A stretch of DNA of 64,000 nt, taken from Microcebus murinus. Taxonomy: Eukaryota; Chordata; Mammalia; Primates; Cheirogaleidae. Every line of letters begins with the position of its first letter. Position 1 is the first letter of the stretch. Below are positions 11,350 through 23,250 of the stretch, piece after piece. Under the pieces are notes generated by a model, which saw nothing but the letters and a program-made list of their open reading frames with translations, was not told where the DNA came from and did no database searches. The stretch spans positions 22,966,501-23,030,500 of the forward strand of contig NC_134112.1 of NCBI RefSeq assembly GCF_040939455.1, read 5' to 3'. A program made the translations under genes and the position numbers.

Positions 11350-11760
11350 TGATTACTATATAAAATGTGGTATATGTATACCATGGAGTACTATTCAGCT
11401 CTAAGAAACAACAGTGATATAGCATCTCTTGTATTTTCCTGGATAGAGCCGGAACCCAACTACTAAGTTAAGTATCCCAAGAATGGAAAAACAAGCACCA
11501 TAAATACTCACCAGCAAACTGGCATTAACTGAGCAGCACCTAAGTGGACACATAGCAACTGCATTAATTGGGTATTGGGCAGGTAGGAGGGGGGCGGGTA
11601 TATCCATACATAATGAGTGAGACGTGCACCGTCTGGGGGATGGTCACGCTTGAAGCTCAGACTTGTGGGGAGAGGCGGGGCAAGGGTATTATTTGAAACC
11701 TTAAAATTTGTACCCCCAAATTATGCTGAAATAAAAAAATATATAATAACCACTTATGTA
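11350..11760 (+). mobile_element. Young L1 3' end, strepsirrhine-type
   Basis: Starts in ORF2 3' text ('tatgtataccatggagtac', 'tattcagctctaagaaac') and passes through a 3' UTR with 'gtggggagaggcggggcaag' to 'aatttgtacccccaaatta' and 'tgctgaaataaaaaa'. That tail is the form I know from lemur L1s, not from human L1PA. It is 5' truncated and inserted into L2. Confidence 0.7.
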
Positions 11761-12296
11761 TGTTTCAACTGAAAAGTGTCAATATATAAATAATTTTTTA
11801 TCTTTAAAATAGATATCTTATTTAAATAATAAAAAAATAAAATAAAATGGATGGGAGAAGGTTAGAAGCAGAAGAGATTTGAAAACTATGCGGTAGTCTA
11901 GTTGAGCAACAATAGAGGGTGGGTGAGACCAGGGAGCTGGCAGTGGAGATGGGAAGTAGATGAATTTGAGATATATTCTGAAGACAGAATTTATAGGACC
12001 TGATAATAGCATAAATATGGGTCTTTGAGGGAGAGAGAAATCAAGAATGACTCCTAGATTCTAGCTTAGGAACAAGGTGGATGGTGATAGCATTTTCTGA
12101 GAAAGAGTAGACACTCTTCTGGGCAGAAGTTTAAGAATTCAGTTGTAGACAGGTTAAGGTTAAATGCTGTTAGGAAATCCAAGTGTTAATGTTAAGCAGG
12201 AATTTGCACATATTTGACAGGGGTGAGGGCTGGAGGGATAATTTGGCCATCCCTAACAAACAGATGATATTTAAAATTGTGTGAATGGATAAAAAG

Positions 12297-12695
12297 TATA
12301 GTAATGCATTGCTTAATGGTAGGAATACATTCTGAAAAATGCACTGTTAGGCAATTTTGTCCATGGATGAGGGGAACATCATAGAGTATACTTATATAAG
12401 CCTAGATGGTATAGCCTACTATATCTAGGCTATATGGTATGGCCTATTGCTCCTAGGCTACAAACCTATACTGCACATTATTGTACCAAATACTATAGGC
12501 AATTGTAACATAATGGTTGAGTATTTTTGTAACCAAACATATATAAACACAGAAAAGATACAGTAAAAATATGGTTTAAAAGATGAAAGATGGGCAGCTC
12601 TATAGGGCTGCTCCATTATAATTTTATGGGACCACCATCATATATGTGGTCCATCCTTCACCAAGATGTCATTATGCAGCACATGACTATATTAG
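12297..12695. mobile_element. Tigger-like (pogo/TcMar) non-autonomous DNA transposon
   Basis: The left end 'tatagtaatgcattgctta' and the reverse complement of the right end 'tatagtcatgtgctgcata' match as diverged terminal inverted repeats next to TA. The interior has the 'tagcctactatatctaggct' and 'ctcctaggctacaaacctat' text of a common Tigger MITE family. Exact subfamily not certain. A second, internally deleted copy is at 60703-60892. Confidence 0.7.
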
Positions 12696-13062
12696 GGATA
12701 GATGGTAGAAAACACAGAAAAGACAGCTCAACACCAAGCCCTTGGTGCGCCACCATTTAGAGAAAACCAAAAAAGTAAAATGCTCCAAATGAAGCCAAGA
12801 GGTAAAGAAGACTCAGGCAAGGAGTGATCAATCATGTGGAATGCTGGTAGGAGGTCCGCTTAGCTAAGTACTAAATATTGATTCAGATATATGGAAGTTG
12901 TTAACAACCATGGTGAGAGCAGTGCCTTTGGATAGGTGAGGTCAGAAGTCAGACGTAAGTAACTGAAGAATAAATGAGGTAAGGAAGTGGAAAAATGTGA
13001 CAGCAACTCCATCAAGAAGTTTGGCTATGGAGTTCAGCAGAGGAATAGGATAGTTCAAGGGA

Positions 13063-13079
13063 GTTTTTTTTTTTTTTTT
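13063..13079 (+). repeat. Poly(T) run
   Basis: About 17 T in a row after 'caagggag' inside old L2 sequence; no body of an inserted element can be seen. Confidence 0.7.
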
Positions 13080-13439
13080 GAAAGATGGGAGACTTTAGAG
13101 TATGCTGACTTGTCAATGGTATTGACTGATACAATAGGTAGGAAAGACTGGAGACGCAGAAGAGACTGGAGACGTAGAAGAGAGAGAAGATAAGCAAAGG
13201 AGTGATAATCCCGAAAAGCTAAGAGATGATGGGGTTTAGGGTGTATATGGAAGCAATATATATTCAAAGAGAAAAACAGCCAAGATCTTTCTAGAATTAG
13301 TAAAAGGCACAAAAGCTCCAGCTTAAGAAAAGCTAAATGAGGCTCAAATAAGATAAATAAAAATATTCTATATCTATATAGATTATAGTGAACTTGCAGA
13401 ATACCAAAAGACAAAGCAAAATCCTAAAAACCAGGTAAC

Positions 13440-14790
13440 CTGCAAGAGAACAGCAATTAGGGTAAAAACAAACTTTTTCTCAGCAAAAAAAGAGAGTGAT
13501 TATAGAAAAATTTCATCAAAGTACTAAGAGAAAAGTGTTGCCCACCTAACTTTTATAGCCAGCTAATTATCTATCACCCAAGAGCAAGAGTGAAATAAAG
13601 ATATTTTCAAACAAATGTCAAGAGTTTCCACTCACAGATCCTCACTCAAAGAAATACTATTAATAAAATATATTTCAATGAGATGCAAATTAAACCTAGG
13701 AGGAAGGGATAGGATTCAGGAAGCAAAGGTAAATAAGAAAATGGGTAACTATGGGTCAATCTAATCAAGCCCTGTCTGCATAAAACAATAACAATATGAC
13801 TAATTTTAGGGGACTTAAAACCAGAGTGAAACCAGAGTGGAAGATTGAAGGGGAAGAAGAGAGTTAAAGTATTCTAAGGCCCTTATAATTTGGGGAATGT
13901 AATAAGAGCTACTAATTATTGATGAATATTTCAAGTCAATTATGCATACATTAGATTTTGAGTATACACAGAAAGAATGAAATGGAATCCATCAATTTAA
14001 ATTAATTTAAAAAATGCATAAAGGAAACAGAAATCAAGATTTGATTAAGCCAATAAAATGCAGGAAAGAAGAAAAAGGAGCAATAAAAACAGTGAATAAA
14101 AAATCCTTATATATCTCTAATTACAATAAACGTAAGTGGCTGTAATTCATCCTATAAAAGATCGATTTTCCAATGATATTTTTAAAATCTTTTCAAAAGC
14201 ACAAAACATAATGTGAAAGAAGTGTTGGAAGTAAAAAAGTCATATCCAGCAAATGCTAGCCCATAGAAACCCAGGATAGATCAAATATATATACTTGCAT
14301 TATTAGTGATAAAGATTATCATAATAGAGTGATATATTTTTACTAGAAAGATATAATTTTGAGCTTATATGTGTATGACAACATAGTCTCAAAAAATATA
14401 AAGCAAAATTTGAAAGAATTATGAGGCAAAATTGACAAATCCATAATCGTGATTTTAACATCTATTCACAGAAACTAATAGATCAAATAGCCAAAGTTAA
14501 TATACTAAATAGTAAAGGGACCTCATATCCAGCGAATCAAAGAACACACACTCTTTTAAAAAACACAACATTTACATAAACTAACCACATATCAAGCATC
14601 AACATATATGCAAAAAATCCAGACTATATAAACCATATTCTGAATATAATACATTAAGATTACAGATAATAGCCAAACCCTGGTATGTTTGGTACAATAT
14701 ATTTGGTACCAGTAGTATAGAGTGGAAAGATAAGAAACCAAATCACACATATATAGAGACTTGGTATATCTCAGAAATGGCATTACAAAT
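13440..14790 (+). mobile_element. HAL1/L1M LINE remnant
   Basis: A-rich plus-strand text with 'acttttatagccagctaat', 'gtgaaataaagatattttc', 'aaacaaatgtcaagag' and further on 'gtaagtggctgtaattcatc', 'catatccagcaaatgctag', 'gatcaaatagccaaagtta', all typical of old mammalian L1/HAL1 coding regions. Many stops; no surviving frame. Confidence 0.65.
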
Positions 14791-14879
14791 TAGTGGGGGT
14801 AGGATGTCAGAGAGGTGAATTATTTCTATTTTCATCCACCTATCCAACCTTCCATCAACTTACTATTCACTCGTTTGAT

Positions 14880-15240
14880 ACTTACATGCTGATTGTCTAC
14901 TTTGAACCTGGCTCTGTACTAATCCTTGGATAGACAAAGTTGAAATAGATCAGAGGAGCATGAACTCCTTGTGCTCAAGGACCTCATTATCTACAGGAAT
15001 AAATAGGCAACGTAAATAATTATGTGCCAAGTGATGCAACAGAGCAGGTAGGAGATCCTGTAGTAGTATGATAGAAGAATGAATTATTCCTTGAAGGTTG
15101 AGGAAGGTAATGTTGAAATGGGCTTTGAAGGATGGATAGGAATTCACCAGCCTGGGAAAGGTGGACCTGGTGGGGAAGGGATAGTGTTGATTCAGGGCCA
15201 GACGATTTGAGGATGACATTCCAGTAAGAAGAAACAGCAT
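14880..15240 (-). mobile_element. Probable L2-type LINE fragment
   Basis: 'gaacctggctctgtactaat', 'gtgctcaaggacctcattat', 'gaaatgggctttgaaggatg' and 'gcctgggaaaggtgg' resemble antisense L2/CR1 3' regions. Diverged. Confidence 0.5.
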
Positions 15241-15305
15241 AACCAAAGATCAATGAAGGTAGCCTTGATTTTTGAAAGGCATTCTTTTCTTGTAGGAGGT
15301 GCAAA

Positions 15306-15322
15306 TAATAATAATAATAAAA
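15306..15322 (+). repeat. (AAT)n short tract
   Basis: Five AAT/ATA units; short and of little note. Confidence 0.7.
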
Positions 15323-16524
15323 GCAGTGATATCATGTTATACTCTGAAACATCTCCAGTGGATAAATTAACCTCATGGCAAATATCTCCAAACCTTGGGG
15401 TAAAAATGAAACACAATGTTTAGAAATTAGGAAAGCAGCTACAATGTTTACTACACACTGACAAAATGTATATTGGCAAAATAGAAACTAGTTTACTGAT
15501 TGCTTCCGGAAATACAGGGTAGGCTAATCACAAATTTTCTAAAATTTCACTTTTTGCCAATCTTTAAAAAAAAATTCAGCACATCAAAATTGCATGTAAT
15601 GTTTATTAGCAATGTCTGTATTTACCCACATCCTTTCTCAACATGTATCCTTACTGCCTTTAATCTCATTTATCCAGACAAACAAATGCAGGTAGATATC
15701 TTTGAACAGTAAATAACTCCATGTGTCCATACATAGTCCCACAGAAATAAAATTAAGTGGGAATGGAGGCTGGATGCAAAGTTAAACATTGTTTTAGGCC
15801 CACTGCCTAACTTCCTTTTTGTGTGATGGCCTACTGTTTATTTTCATGGCCGATATATTGTTCACTTTTCTTTTGGATCCCCAAGGACAATCTCTAGACA
15901 GTAGGCTACATGTCCATGCTGAGGGTATTCTCTGGGCCTATTTTATTTGGGTTCAACTTATGTTGACTCTCTAAATGAAATACTCCATATCTTGAAAGTC
16001 AATGATCAGCTTTTCCCATTCTCTACAGTCTATTGATTTTCAAGAATATCTTTTTAGAAAAAGAACATTTTGAAAACTTTAGGGCAGTAACCGAAATATT
16101 CTAGACAGGAAGAAAATACCCCAGACAGGAAGAATGTCTGTCCAAGACTATTATTCTTGGGCATGGTCTGCCTGGAATTCAAAAACCACACCAAACAAAA
16201 AAAGATGATATTACAGGAGATAAGGTCTGTTTGACAAACAGCTCAGGAATGGCTATGTAGGAAAAACAAGAGCAAGAAGAGCTGTCTAGAAAAATCTTGG
16301 GCGTATAGTGAATATCCCCCACCCTGACTCTAAGTGAACAGGATGTTATTTGTCTCACGTCTGCTAAATCTGGAAGGCAGTGTTCTCTCTTTGGCAGGTG
16401 TCTACACTGATATGTCTTGATGGGTCAGTGTAGATACCATCCAAATGTACAATCAGCTCAGCCTGAGATCTAAACTGTAAGAAAGGGAAAGTGCTATTTA
16501 TGGTGTGCTTTTTCTTATCAGTAT

Positions 16525-16757
16525 ACATCAGGGTTTCTTAGCCTCAGTATTATTACATTTCGGGCTGGAAAGTTCTTTGTTGTGGGGGAACTGTCATGTG
16601 CATTGTAGGACTTTTAGCAGCATCCCTGGTCTCTACCCACTGGATGCCAGTAGCACCTCCCAGTTGCGACAAACCACAAAAGTCTCCAGACATTGCCAAA
16701 TGTCACCAGTGGGAGGGTAGGAGGGAGTAACCTCGACTGAGAATCACTGGTATAGAC
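16525..16757 (-). mobile_element. MER5A (hAT-Charlie) DNA transposon
   Basis: 'cagggtttcttagcctcag', 'tcccagttgcgacaaaccac', 'tccagacattgccaaatgtc' and 'ctgagaatcactgg' give a near-complete MER5A. It is the best preserved of three copies in this window. Confidence 0.85.
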
Positions 16758-17439
16758 TAAGACCATATTGCTTCCATTTGCCATTTTTATTACTTATATT
16801 AAATACTGAAACTTTACTCTTTTGCTGTGCTCTGAAAAGGACTCTTTGGGTCAAAGGCAGTTTTTTCTTAGCTACTTTATGTACAAAGAAGAGGGGGCTG
16901 AAGATGGCCAACACCATTTCCAGCTACAAGTCGCTGGGTTTGAGGGTTCCAGTCTAGCTTTTGCCCTGAGTTAACTGAGGGGCTGAAATGCAGGCACTTG
17001 ACCTCCACCCCACAGGTGGTCAGTAGCACAGTCAAGGCCTCCAGATCTGTGCCAAATGTTTTTCCTACAACTTACTGTATTTCCTACAACCATGTGACAT
17101 TTAACTCATGGGAGAAATCAGGGTAAACTTTGGACTTTCCTCTCTTGCGAGATCAGATGAAATACCGACCTCGAAGTGAACCTTTTCAGATGTAAGGAGA
17201 AAGAAAACAGCAGAGGGAATCACTTAGTCTGTGACAGAGTCCCTGGTTTCCTCCAAGGGCCAGCTCAGCAGTCGCTGCAGGAGAGTGGCTTCCCCACTGC
17301 TGTACCGCAGAGCCCTGGATTTGTTTCGTTAGCCGCTGCTCTGATAGGTTTAAGGTAGGATTTAATTGCTGAGACACTGATTGCCTCAAAGCTTTTGGGA
17401 ATCTCCCAATTGCATAAAGTAAGATATTCTTGTACTAAC

Positions 17440-17835
17440 TAACTCTGTGTCACGTTTCTGAGCACATCAGAACCAGCACTCCTTTGACATTTGACACTTT
17501 CCTGCTCAAAAACCTCCAGTGGCTCCCTCGTGCTTCTCTCTCTTGAGGTTTCTCAACCTCAGCACTATTGACATGTAGGGCTGGATCCTGGGCATCGTAG
17601 GGTGTTTAGCAGCATCCCCGGCCTCTACTAAATGCCATTAGCACACACCAGGTGTGAGAATCGAAAATGTCTCCAGACATTGCCAAATGCCCCCAGGTAG
17701 CAAAATTGCCTTGGTTGAGAACACTTAGTAGAGGAAGCGTTGACAACTCTTACATCAACTCTCTCTTGCACTTGGAACATAACCAGCCTTCAATCCACAT
17801 TTGCTGAGTAAAAAAATGAATGGCTAAGTAGCTTC
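17440..17835 (+). mobile_element. L2 LINE fragment split by MER5A
   Basis: Left piece: 'cctgctcaaaaacctccagt' and 'ggctccctcgtgcttctc'. Right piece: 'aacataaccagccttcaatc' and 'tttgctgagtaaaaaaatg'. These flank a MER5A insertion and are in L2 order. Confidence 0.55.
17547..17732 (-). mobile_element. MER5A (hAT-Charlie) DNA transposon
   Basis: 'gaggtttctcaacctcagc', 'tagcagcatccccggcctct', 'tctccagacattgccaaatg', 'cttggttgagaac'. Same orientation as the copies at 16525 and 29930. Confidence 0.85.
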
Positions 17836-19139
17836 CTTTTCTTAGAACTTTCAAAAATGTCCACCATGTACAGTGATCAATGGTGCTTCCACCCTTACCC
17901 CAACAAAGCACAAAAGGCATATTTCTCTGGACTTAAAATGCCAGAATTACGCATTTTAGGATAGTCCCTTTGAATTTTGTGTTCTTTAGACTAAAACAAA
18001 CTCAATATAAAATTGATAACAGCTAAGCACTTGCTACAGGTCAGACTCTTCAGAAGATGGGTTACATTTGTGAAGTAGCTTGGCTAAGCCACTTCCCTGG
18101 CGTTTGGCCTAAGCAAGGTATCCCAGCAAAGTCCGTTCTCTACCACGGGGCTCTGCTGGTTTGCAGAGGATTAACAATGACAGTGCCCTAGTTCCAGGGA
18201 GATGAGAGATAAGCTTTAAGTCAGACCAAGACAGGCAAAGAAGACATCCACCTACATAAGTACCTTGTGCAAAAACTGTTTCCCCACTTCCCTGAAATCC
18301 CACCATGAATGCAAATCCTTTGAGTAAAAGCATCATGCTGTGAAGTCTCCAAAGGACCCATTTAAAACATGACTACTAGATTAATTTAGCTGTCATTTTC
18401 ATGAACATGCACTTTTAAAATGAGCATGCACTATCTGGGAAGCAAGAGTAATGTGAATCACAGACACCTAAGAAAGGGACTTTGAGTAACTTACTGGGTT
18501 AGTATGTCAGGAATCAGGTGATATTTTGAATTAACTATAATGTGTAGCCTCTCAGCAGAAGGGAAACCTTCAAAGAATGAGGTGCAGAAAGAGAAGCTCT
18601 GATCTAGAAGTCAGGGCTGGCAGGTCTTAGCAAGTGGTTCAGTGGAGCAACTTGGCAGACAAGAGCAACCAACGCGAGCACAAGAAACAATCCAAGGGTA
18701 GAGGTGGCGGTTCTGTCAGAGACAAATCTCATTTGTTTCCCAGTTTTGTTGGGGGTTAGTCCTGGTTTCAAAATGGCACAACAGTGACTGGCACCCTGGA
18801 TAAAAGACTGGCCTGAAAGAGAGACTCCTCCTTATACCCAGACAGACGGAAAACAACAACTAAGCTGTGCTACAGAATGCCTGGGCTTATAGTTATTAAT
18901 ATTAATAATAATATTTGGGCTCAGCGTAGCTTTGTGGTTTATTTTAAGCAGAACCCAGTGGAAAAAGAATGGACTTTGACGTAAAACTTTAAGGGGAATC
19001 CTTCAAAACAAGGAAGAGAGGATCATAGCTGACATTTTTGGAGTATCTGCCCAGGAGGGGCCCTTTGTCATACATATATCCTGGGCACTGTCCAACCCCC
19101 CGGCACCCCACAGCCCCATCTATGGGTTTACAGGCATCA

Positions 19140-19715
19140 ACTCTATGGCCAGTGTTTGGTGATCAGGGTAGACACTTGGCCCAAGTCAGGCCATTTTGAT
19201 TCTATCTCTGGGAATTTGGAATTGGGATTTTTGTGGTTGGCCTTGTAAAATATAAACCAGGGAGTTACTGGCCATGTTCTGTAGACCATGTGGACTAAGA
19301 CATTTTTGTGTGGGGAAAGAACTGAGGAGGGAACTGGGGAGGAGGCTGATACCCAGAGAGCAAAGAGCAAGGAAGTGGCAGCAGCAGGAAAGAGAGAAAG
19401 AGAGAGAAGCAGGGAGGGGGAGGAGAGTAGAGAGAAGGGGGAGGAAGGAAGATGGAGAGAGAGGAGGAGGACTGGAACATGAAAAAGAGGGAGGGAGGGA
19501 GGGAAGGAGGCAGGAAGAAGAAAGGGAGAGAAGGTGGGAAGGATGGAGAAAGAGAGGGAGACACTAGCTCCAGGTGTAGTCCCAACTCCTGTCTCCTCCC
19601 CTGCCTGAGTGCTCAGTATTCACTAAGGGGGGCTCTACGAGACCCTCCAGTGTAATAAATCTCTCATTAAGGCAGTTTCCAGGGGTTCTGTTACTTAAAA
19701 ATAAGCAGTTTCTAA
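19140..19715 (+). mobile_element. Possible LTR of ERVL/MaLR type
   Basis: 'cccaagtcaggccattttg', 'ctctgggaatttggaattgg', a purine-rich centre, then 'aataaatctctcattaagg' and 'ggttctgttacttaaa' have the order seen in some mammalian LTRs (splice of U3-like text, AATAAA, Thr-rich end). Family not identified. Confidence 0.4.
19310..19562 (+). repeat. Polypurine (GA/GGA) tract
   Basis: About 250 bases with very few pyrimidines; from 19388 it is almost all G and A in irregular gaga, ggaa and gggagg units. Produces Arg/Glu-rich and, on the other strand, Ser/Pro/Leu-rich chance frames. Confidence 0.9.
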
Positions 19716-20867
19716 CAATTACAATGGCAGAGCCAGGATACAGGAGAAGATAGATAAAAATGACTCCTCCTCATAGCACTTTGGGGGCAGAAGCCACATT
19801 TTCTTCATAAAGCCCAGGACTTCCAGGCCTATTTATTCCAGTCTCTGAGTCCCTAATTTTATGTTCAAGACAATAAGCTTTGCCCTTCCTTTGAGTTGTT
19901 CTTTCTAGATTTGTTTCTGGCAAAGCATCCTTTTATGATTATTAAATAAAACAAACAAAAAAAACCCCACGACCATTCCGAAGCCAATTTCTGCTGGTGC
20001 CAAAGTGCAGGTGCAATATGCAACTGTCCCTGCCCCCCAGGCATGCAGAAATAGGATCGGATGGACAGGAAAGGCTGACAATGCAGGGCACAAAATATTG
20101 GGAATGATGGGCTCCCATGTTTTTATGAGGTTGAGGAGGAAGAGGAAAAGAGAGGCATGTGCATGGGGAAGCAAACATGGCTCCTTCCAAAGCAAATGAC
20201 CACCAGACTGATAAGAATCCAAAATAGGTATAGAAATCATAAATGAGCCTCAAAACCCAAACTGGGAGGTGGTGGTGCTGCCACATCCTGGACAGGTATC
20301 TTTGCAGTGACACCAAGAACACATTCTCAACCTCCTGCACTTCCAGTCCTGGCCTCCAACAATGCCCTGGATGGGCAGGCATGTTTAGAAGGAGCATGCT
20401 CCATGCACACACATGAAGGGGCATGGCATGGGAACACGAGGCTCCTGGCGCAAGCTCTGTGGGTAGAGTGGGGGACATAGAAGTGTAAGTAGTGCAACCG
20501 TTTCACTTATGCCCCGACAGGGACACTTTTGAAAGGCACCATATGGCATGCCAGGGCAACAGGAGTAAAGCAGGGCACATAGACCCCCGTGTATGAGAAT
20601 CTGGGTAGCATGGCAAGGTTAGTGTCCCTGGTCAAATGGGGAGGGAGAGGTGGCCCGGCACATCCTGAAAGCCCCCGTCTCTGCAGCACAGTCTGATGAC
20701 CCTGGCAAGGGCTTGCTACCTGGAACCACTCCAGCACAGCCAACACAAGTGCGTGCAACACACAAACCACACATGAGGGCAAAACGTGGGGTGAGGGGGG
20801 CGGGAGGGGGTGCAATTGCAGGTAGACGGGGTTACATGCTTCCTCCTGCCATGGACTGATAGCCTGC

Positions 20868-21065
20868 AGCGGGCCAGGCCCTATTCCAGACCTTGGGGTT
20901 TCTGCAGTCAATAAAACAGAAAAAATCCCTGCCTTTCCCCAGGAGGGGAGTTTCCATTGGGAAGGGGAAGGTAAGTAAACAAATAAACACTTAACCGTCA
21001 GCCCGTGATCAGTGCTGCGGAGGAAAGTGAAGCTGGTGGGGGTGGGAGAGGGACACAGTGAGGTG
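20868..21065 (-). mobile_element. L2 LINE 3' fragment, antisense
   Basis: 'aggccctattccagacctt', 'gtcaataaaacagaaaaaat', 'ccctgcctttcccc', 'agtaaacaaataaacac' is the reverse of the end of L2 ('...ccctgcc... tctgttttgttcactgc'). Confidence 0.65.
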
Positions 21066-21339
21066 GGGTACATGTAGTTTGCCCCTTGACCATCAGAACT
21101 TTCTGGGCCTCCGCTCTCCATCCACATTCCACGTGGGGAGGGAGGAAGGAAGGGTGTCCTGGAAGTGCCTGGGCGGAGGGACAGAGCATGGCAGCAGAGA
21201 GTGGCGCAGGCTTACAGGCTGGGAAGGTGGCAGACCCCAGGGACAGGCAGAGCAGAGGGGTGGCCAGCACAGCAGCCTCTGCCAGCTCTGGGGCCTCAGG
21301 GCCATCATTCCTCCACCATCTGGCCCCACCAGCTGATGA

Positions 21340-21480
21340 CCTAAATGTGACAGATCCCCCCTCTCCCCACGGTCTCCTCCCTGCACTTTATTCCCCCTGG
21401 CTCAGTTCTGACTCCAAGCTTTCCCTTGGGTCCTCTGCACTGCGCCCGGAAGGCCCTTGCTTTCCTCTGTGTAATTAACA
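21340..21480 (+). mobile_element. Possible L2 LINE fragment
   Basis: Pyrimidine-rich 'ctgactccaagctttccctt', 'cactgcgcccggaaggccc', with later 'gtgaggcttcctggtt', recalls L2 sense text. Weak. Confidence 0.35.
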
Positions 21481-22282
21481 TCGATCTATTTATCTATCTG
21501 GGCTTCAGCTGACCTTCTACCTCCTCTGTGAGGCTTCCTGGTTAAGTGTGGGCACCTACAAGGGCTGCCCAGCACCAGGGAGCCCCCTCTTCTTTGAATT
21601 CTCTCAGAAACAGGTCTCTCTCTCTTTTTTAAACACATCATCACGGCACCGGCTTCAGGCCCTCTCCTGAGCAGGGCTCTATACCCAGTTTCGTGCTCTG
21701 CTGTCTCCGTTTTGGAAGTCTAAGTTTCTTAACAAGGGACCCTACATTTTTATTTTACACTGGGCCCTAAAACTTATGCAGCCAGTCACGCATAATCTCA
21801 TATGTTAATGTAAACTAATAGCCACATCATAAATTTGATTATAAAGTATATACTCTGAATATTCATGGGCCACAGCAAATAGATGTTTCTGATTTACTAC
21901 TAAAAATGGAAGCTCACCAGCTATTTTAAAGTTTTGGGGTGCCCTTACCACACCTGTTTTCATGTAGAAATGCTTGGCAAAGATAAGAAACCAAGAATGA
22001 CTAAATTTCATCACTGTCTATCAGAGCAGTGAAGCATTGATAAGAAAAATCGATAAAACCTTTTCTTTAGAGACGTTAAATCAATAGCCATGGAAATTAG
22101 CAGTGGTGCCTGGGCCAAAGGATTGACACTTAAAAGCAATTAGATTACATCTAAAGACCTTTCTTTGTGCACATGAAAACCTTTAATGAAACTATAAACT
22201 TTAACTAATAGTGCTGACAATGCATCATTTCAAGGGTGAGGTTAGAGATCCTTCCTATTGAGGGCTCTGGGAAATATCAAAG

Positions 22283-22738
22283 TCCTTGTAGTGGGTTGCA
22301 TTGCATACTCCCAAAAAAGTATGTTCAACTCTTAACCGCTGGCCACTGTGCATGTGACCTTATTTGGAAATAAGGACTTTGAAGATATAAGTAAGATGAT
22401 ATCATACTGGATCAGGGTGGGCCCTAAGTCTAATGACTGGTGACCTTATTAGAAGAGAGATACCAGTAACAGAGTCAAACAGAGAAGGCAGCAATATGAA
22501 GATGGACACAGATTGGAGTGATGTGTCTACAAGTCAAAGAACTCTAACGATTGTCAGGAAACATAGAAGCTAGAAGAGAGACACAGGATAATTTCTCTTT
22601 CAGAGCCTCCAGAAACATCCGGCCTACACCTTGATTTCAGACTTCTGGCCTTCAAGACTGTGTGTGAAATAAATTTATGTTGTTTTAAGCTACCCAGTTT
22701 GTGGCCATTTGTAATGACAGCCATAAGAAACTAATAGA
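22283..22738 (+). mobile_element. MLT1-type solo LTR (ERVL-MaLR)
   Basis: Full-length LTR: begins 'tgtagtgggttgcattgcat', contains 'gtgaccttatttggaaataa', 'agggtgggccctaagtctaa', 'ttggagtgatgtgtctacaa', 'cttgatttcagacttctggc', and ends 'tgttttaagctacccagttt'...'aagaaactaatag'. AATAAA at about 22668. No internal retroviral sequence is attached. Confidence 0.85.
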
Positions 22739-23077
22739 GTTCTCACAGATATAAAGTACTTTTTAAAAGCTGAGGGGAAAATGTGTGAAATCTAAATCTA
22801 AATCATTGAAGTCACTCATTTTCTCTTTAAGCAAAGAAGAACAAGTATTGGCTATAGGATAAAATGCATTCGAAGAAATGACAATAATCATCAGGACTTA
22901 TTTCATTTTCTATTACACCTAATTAATGAGAGAGGAAGAAAGAGATAGTAGAAAAAAAAGAAAGAAAAGTATGAAGAAGTGAGGGTAGAAAATAAGAAAT
23001 CCAAAGACAGAAAAAGCTAAACACAAAGACACAAGAGGCACAAAAAAGATGACTAATAAAATAATAATAGAAGCTAA

Positions 23078-23250
23078 CAGCAAATGAATGCTACTAGGTG
23101 CCAGAGACCATGATAAGTGATTTACATGTATTCTTTAAACCTCACGGCACTCCCATTTTACAGATGAGGAAATTGAGGCTGAGAGGGTCAAGTTCTTTGC
23201 CAAAGATCATGCTATGGCAAGGAGTACAGCCACCTGATCACTGTGCTACA
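23078..23250 (-). repeat. MIR SINE
   Basis: 'ctaggtgccagagaccatg', 'cattttacagatgaggaaat' and 'ccaaagatcatgctatg' are the reverse MIR core. Confidence 0.8.

Larger units (their letters stand above)
10990..13200 (-). mobile_element. L2 LINE with nested insertions
   Basis: Reverse-complement L2 text runs through three blocks: 10990-11349 ('ggaaggcccctcttggaagg', 'gtgacctgaaggaagagaag', 'ggaacattctaggcataag'), 11845-12295 ('aagaatgactcctagattc', 'agaattcagttgtagacagg', 'aggaaatccaagtgttaa') and 12700-13200 ('caaggagtgatcaatcatg', 'tggaatgctggtaggaggtc'). The blocks follow one another in L2 order, so one L2 copy was split by a younger L1 and by a Tigger element. Too decayed to code. Confidence 0.8.

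Noticed and set aside
19942..20478. 178-codon open frame on the minus strand
   Set aside because: Overlaps another long frame on the same strand, has no recognisable domain, and no splice or codon evidence; likely chance.
20507..21127. 206-codon open frame on the minus strand
   Set aside because: GC-rich low-complexity Pro/Leu/Ser/Cys translation, overlaps an antisense L2 end and open frames on the other strand, and matches no protein I know.
22283..22738. Possible intact endogenous retrovirus
   Set aside because: Only a solo LTR of MaLR type; no gag, pol or env-like sequence next to it or next to the LTRs at 44090 and 56872.
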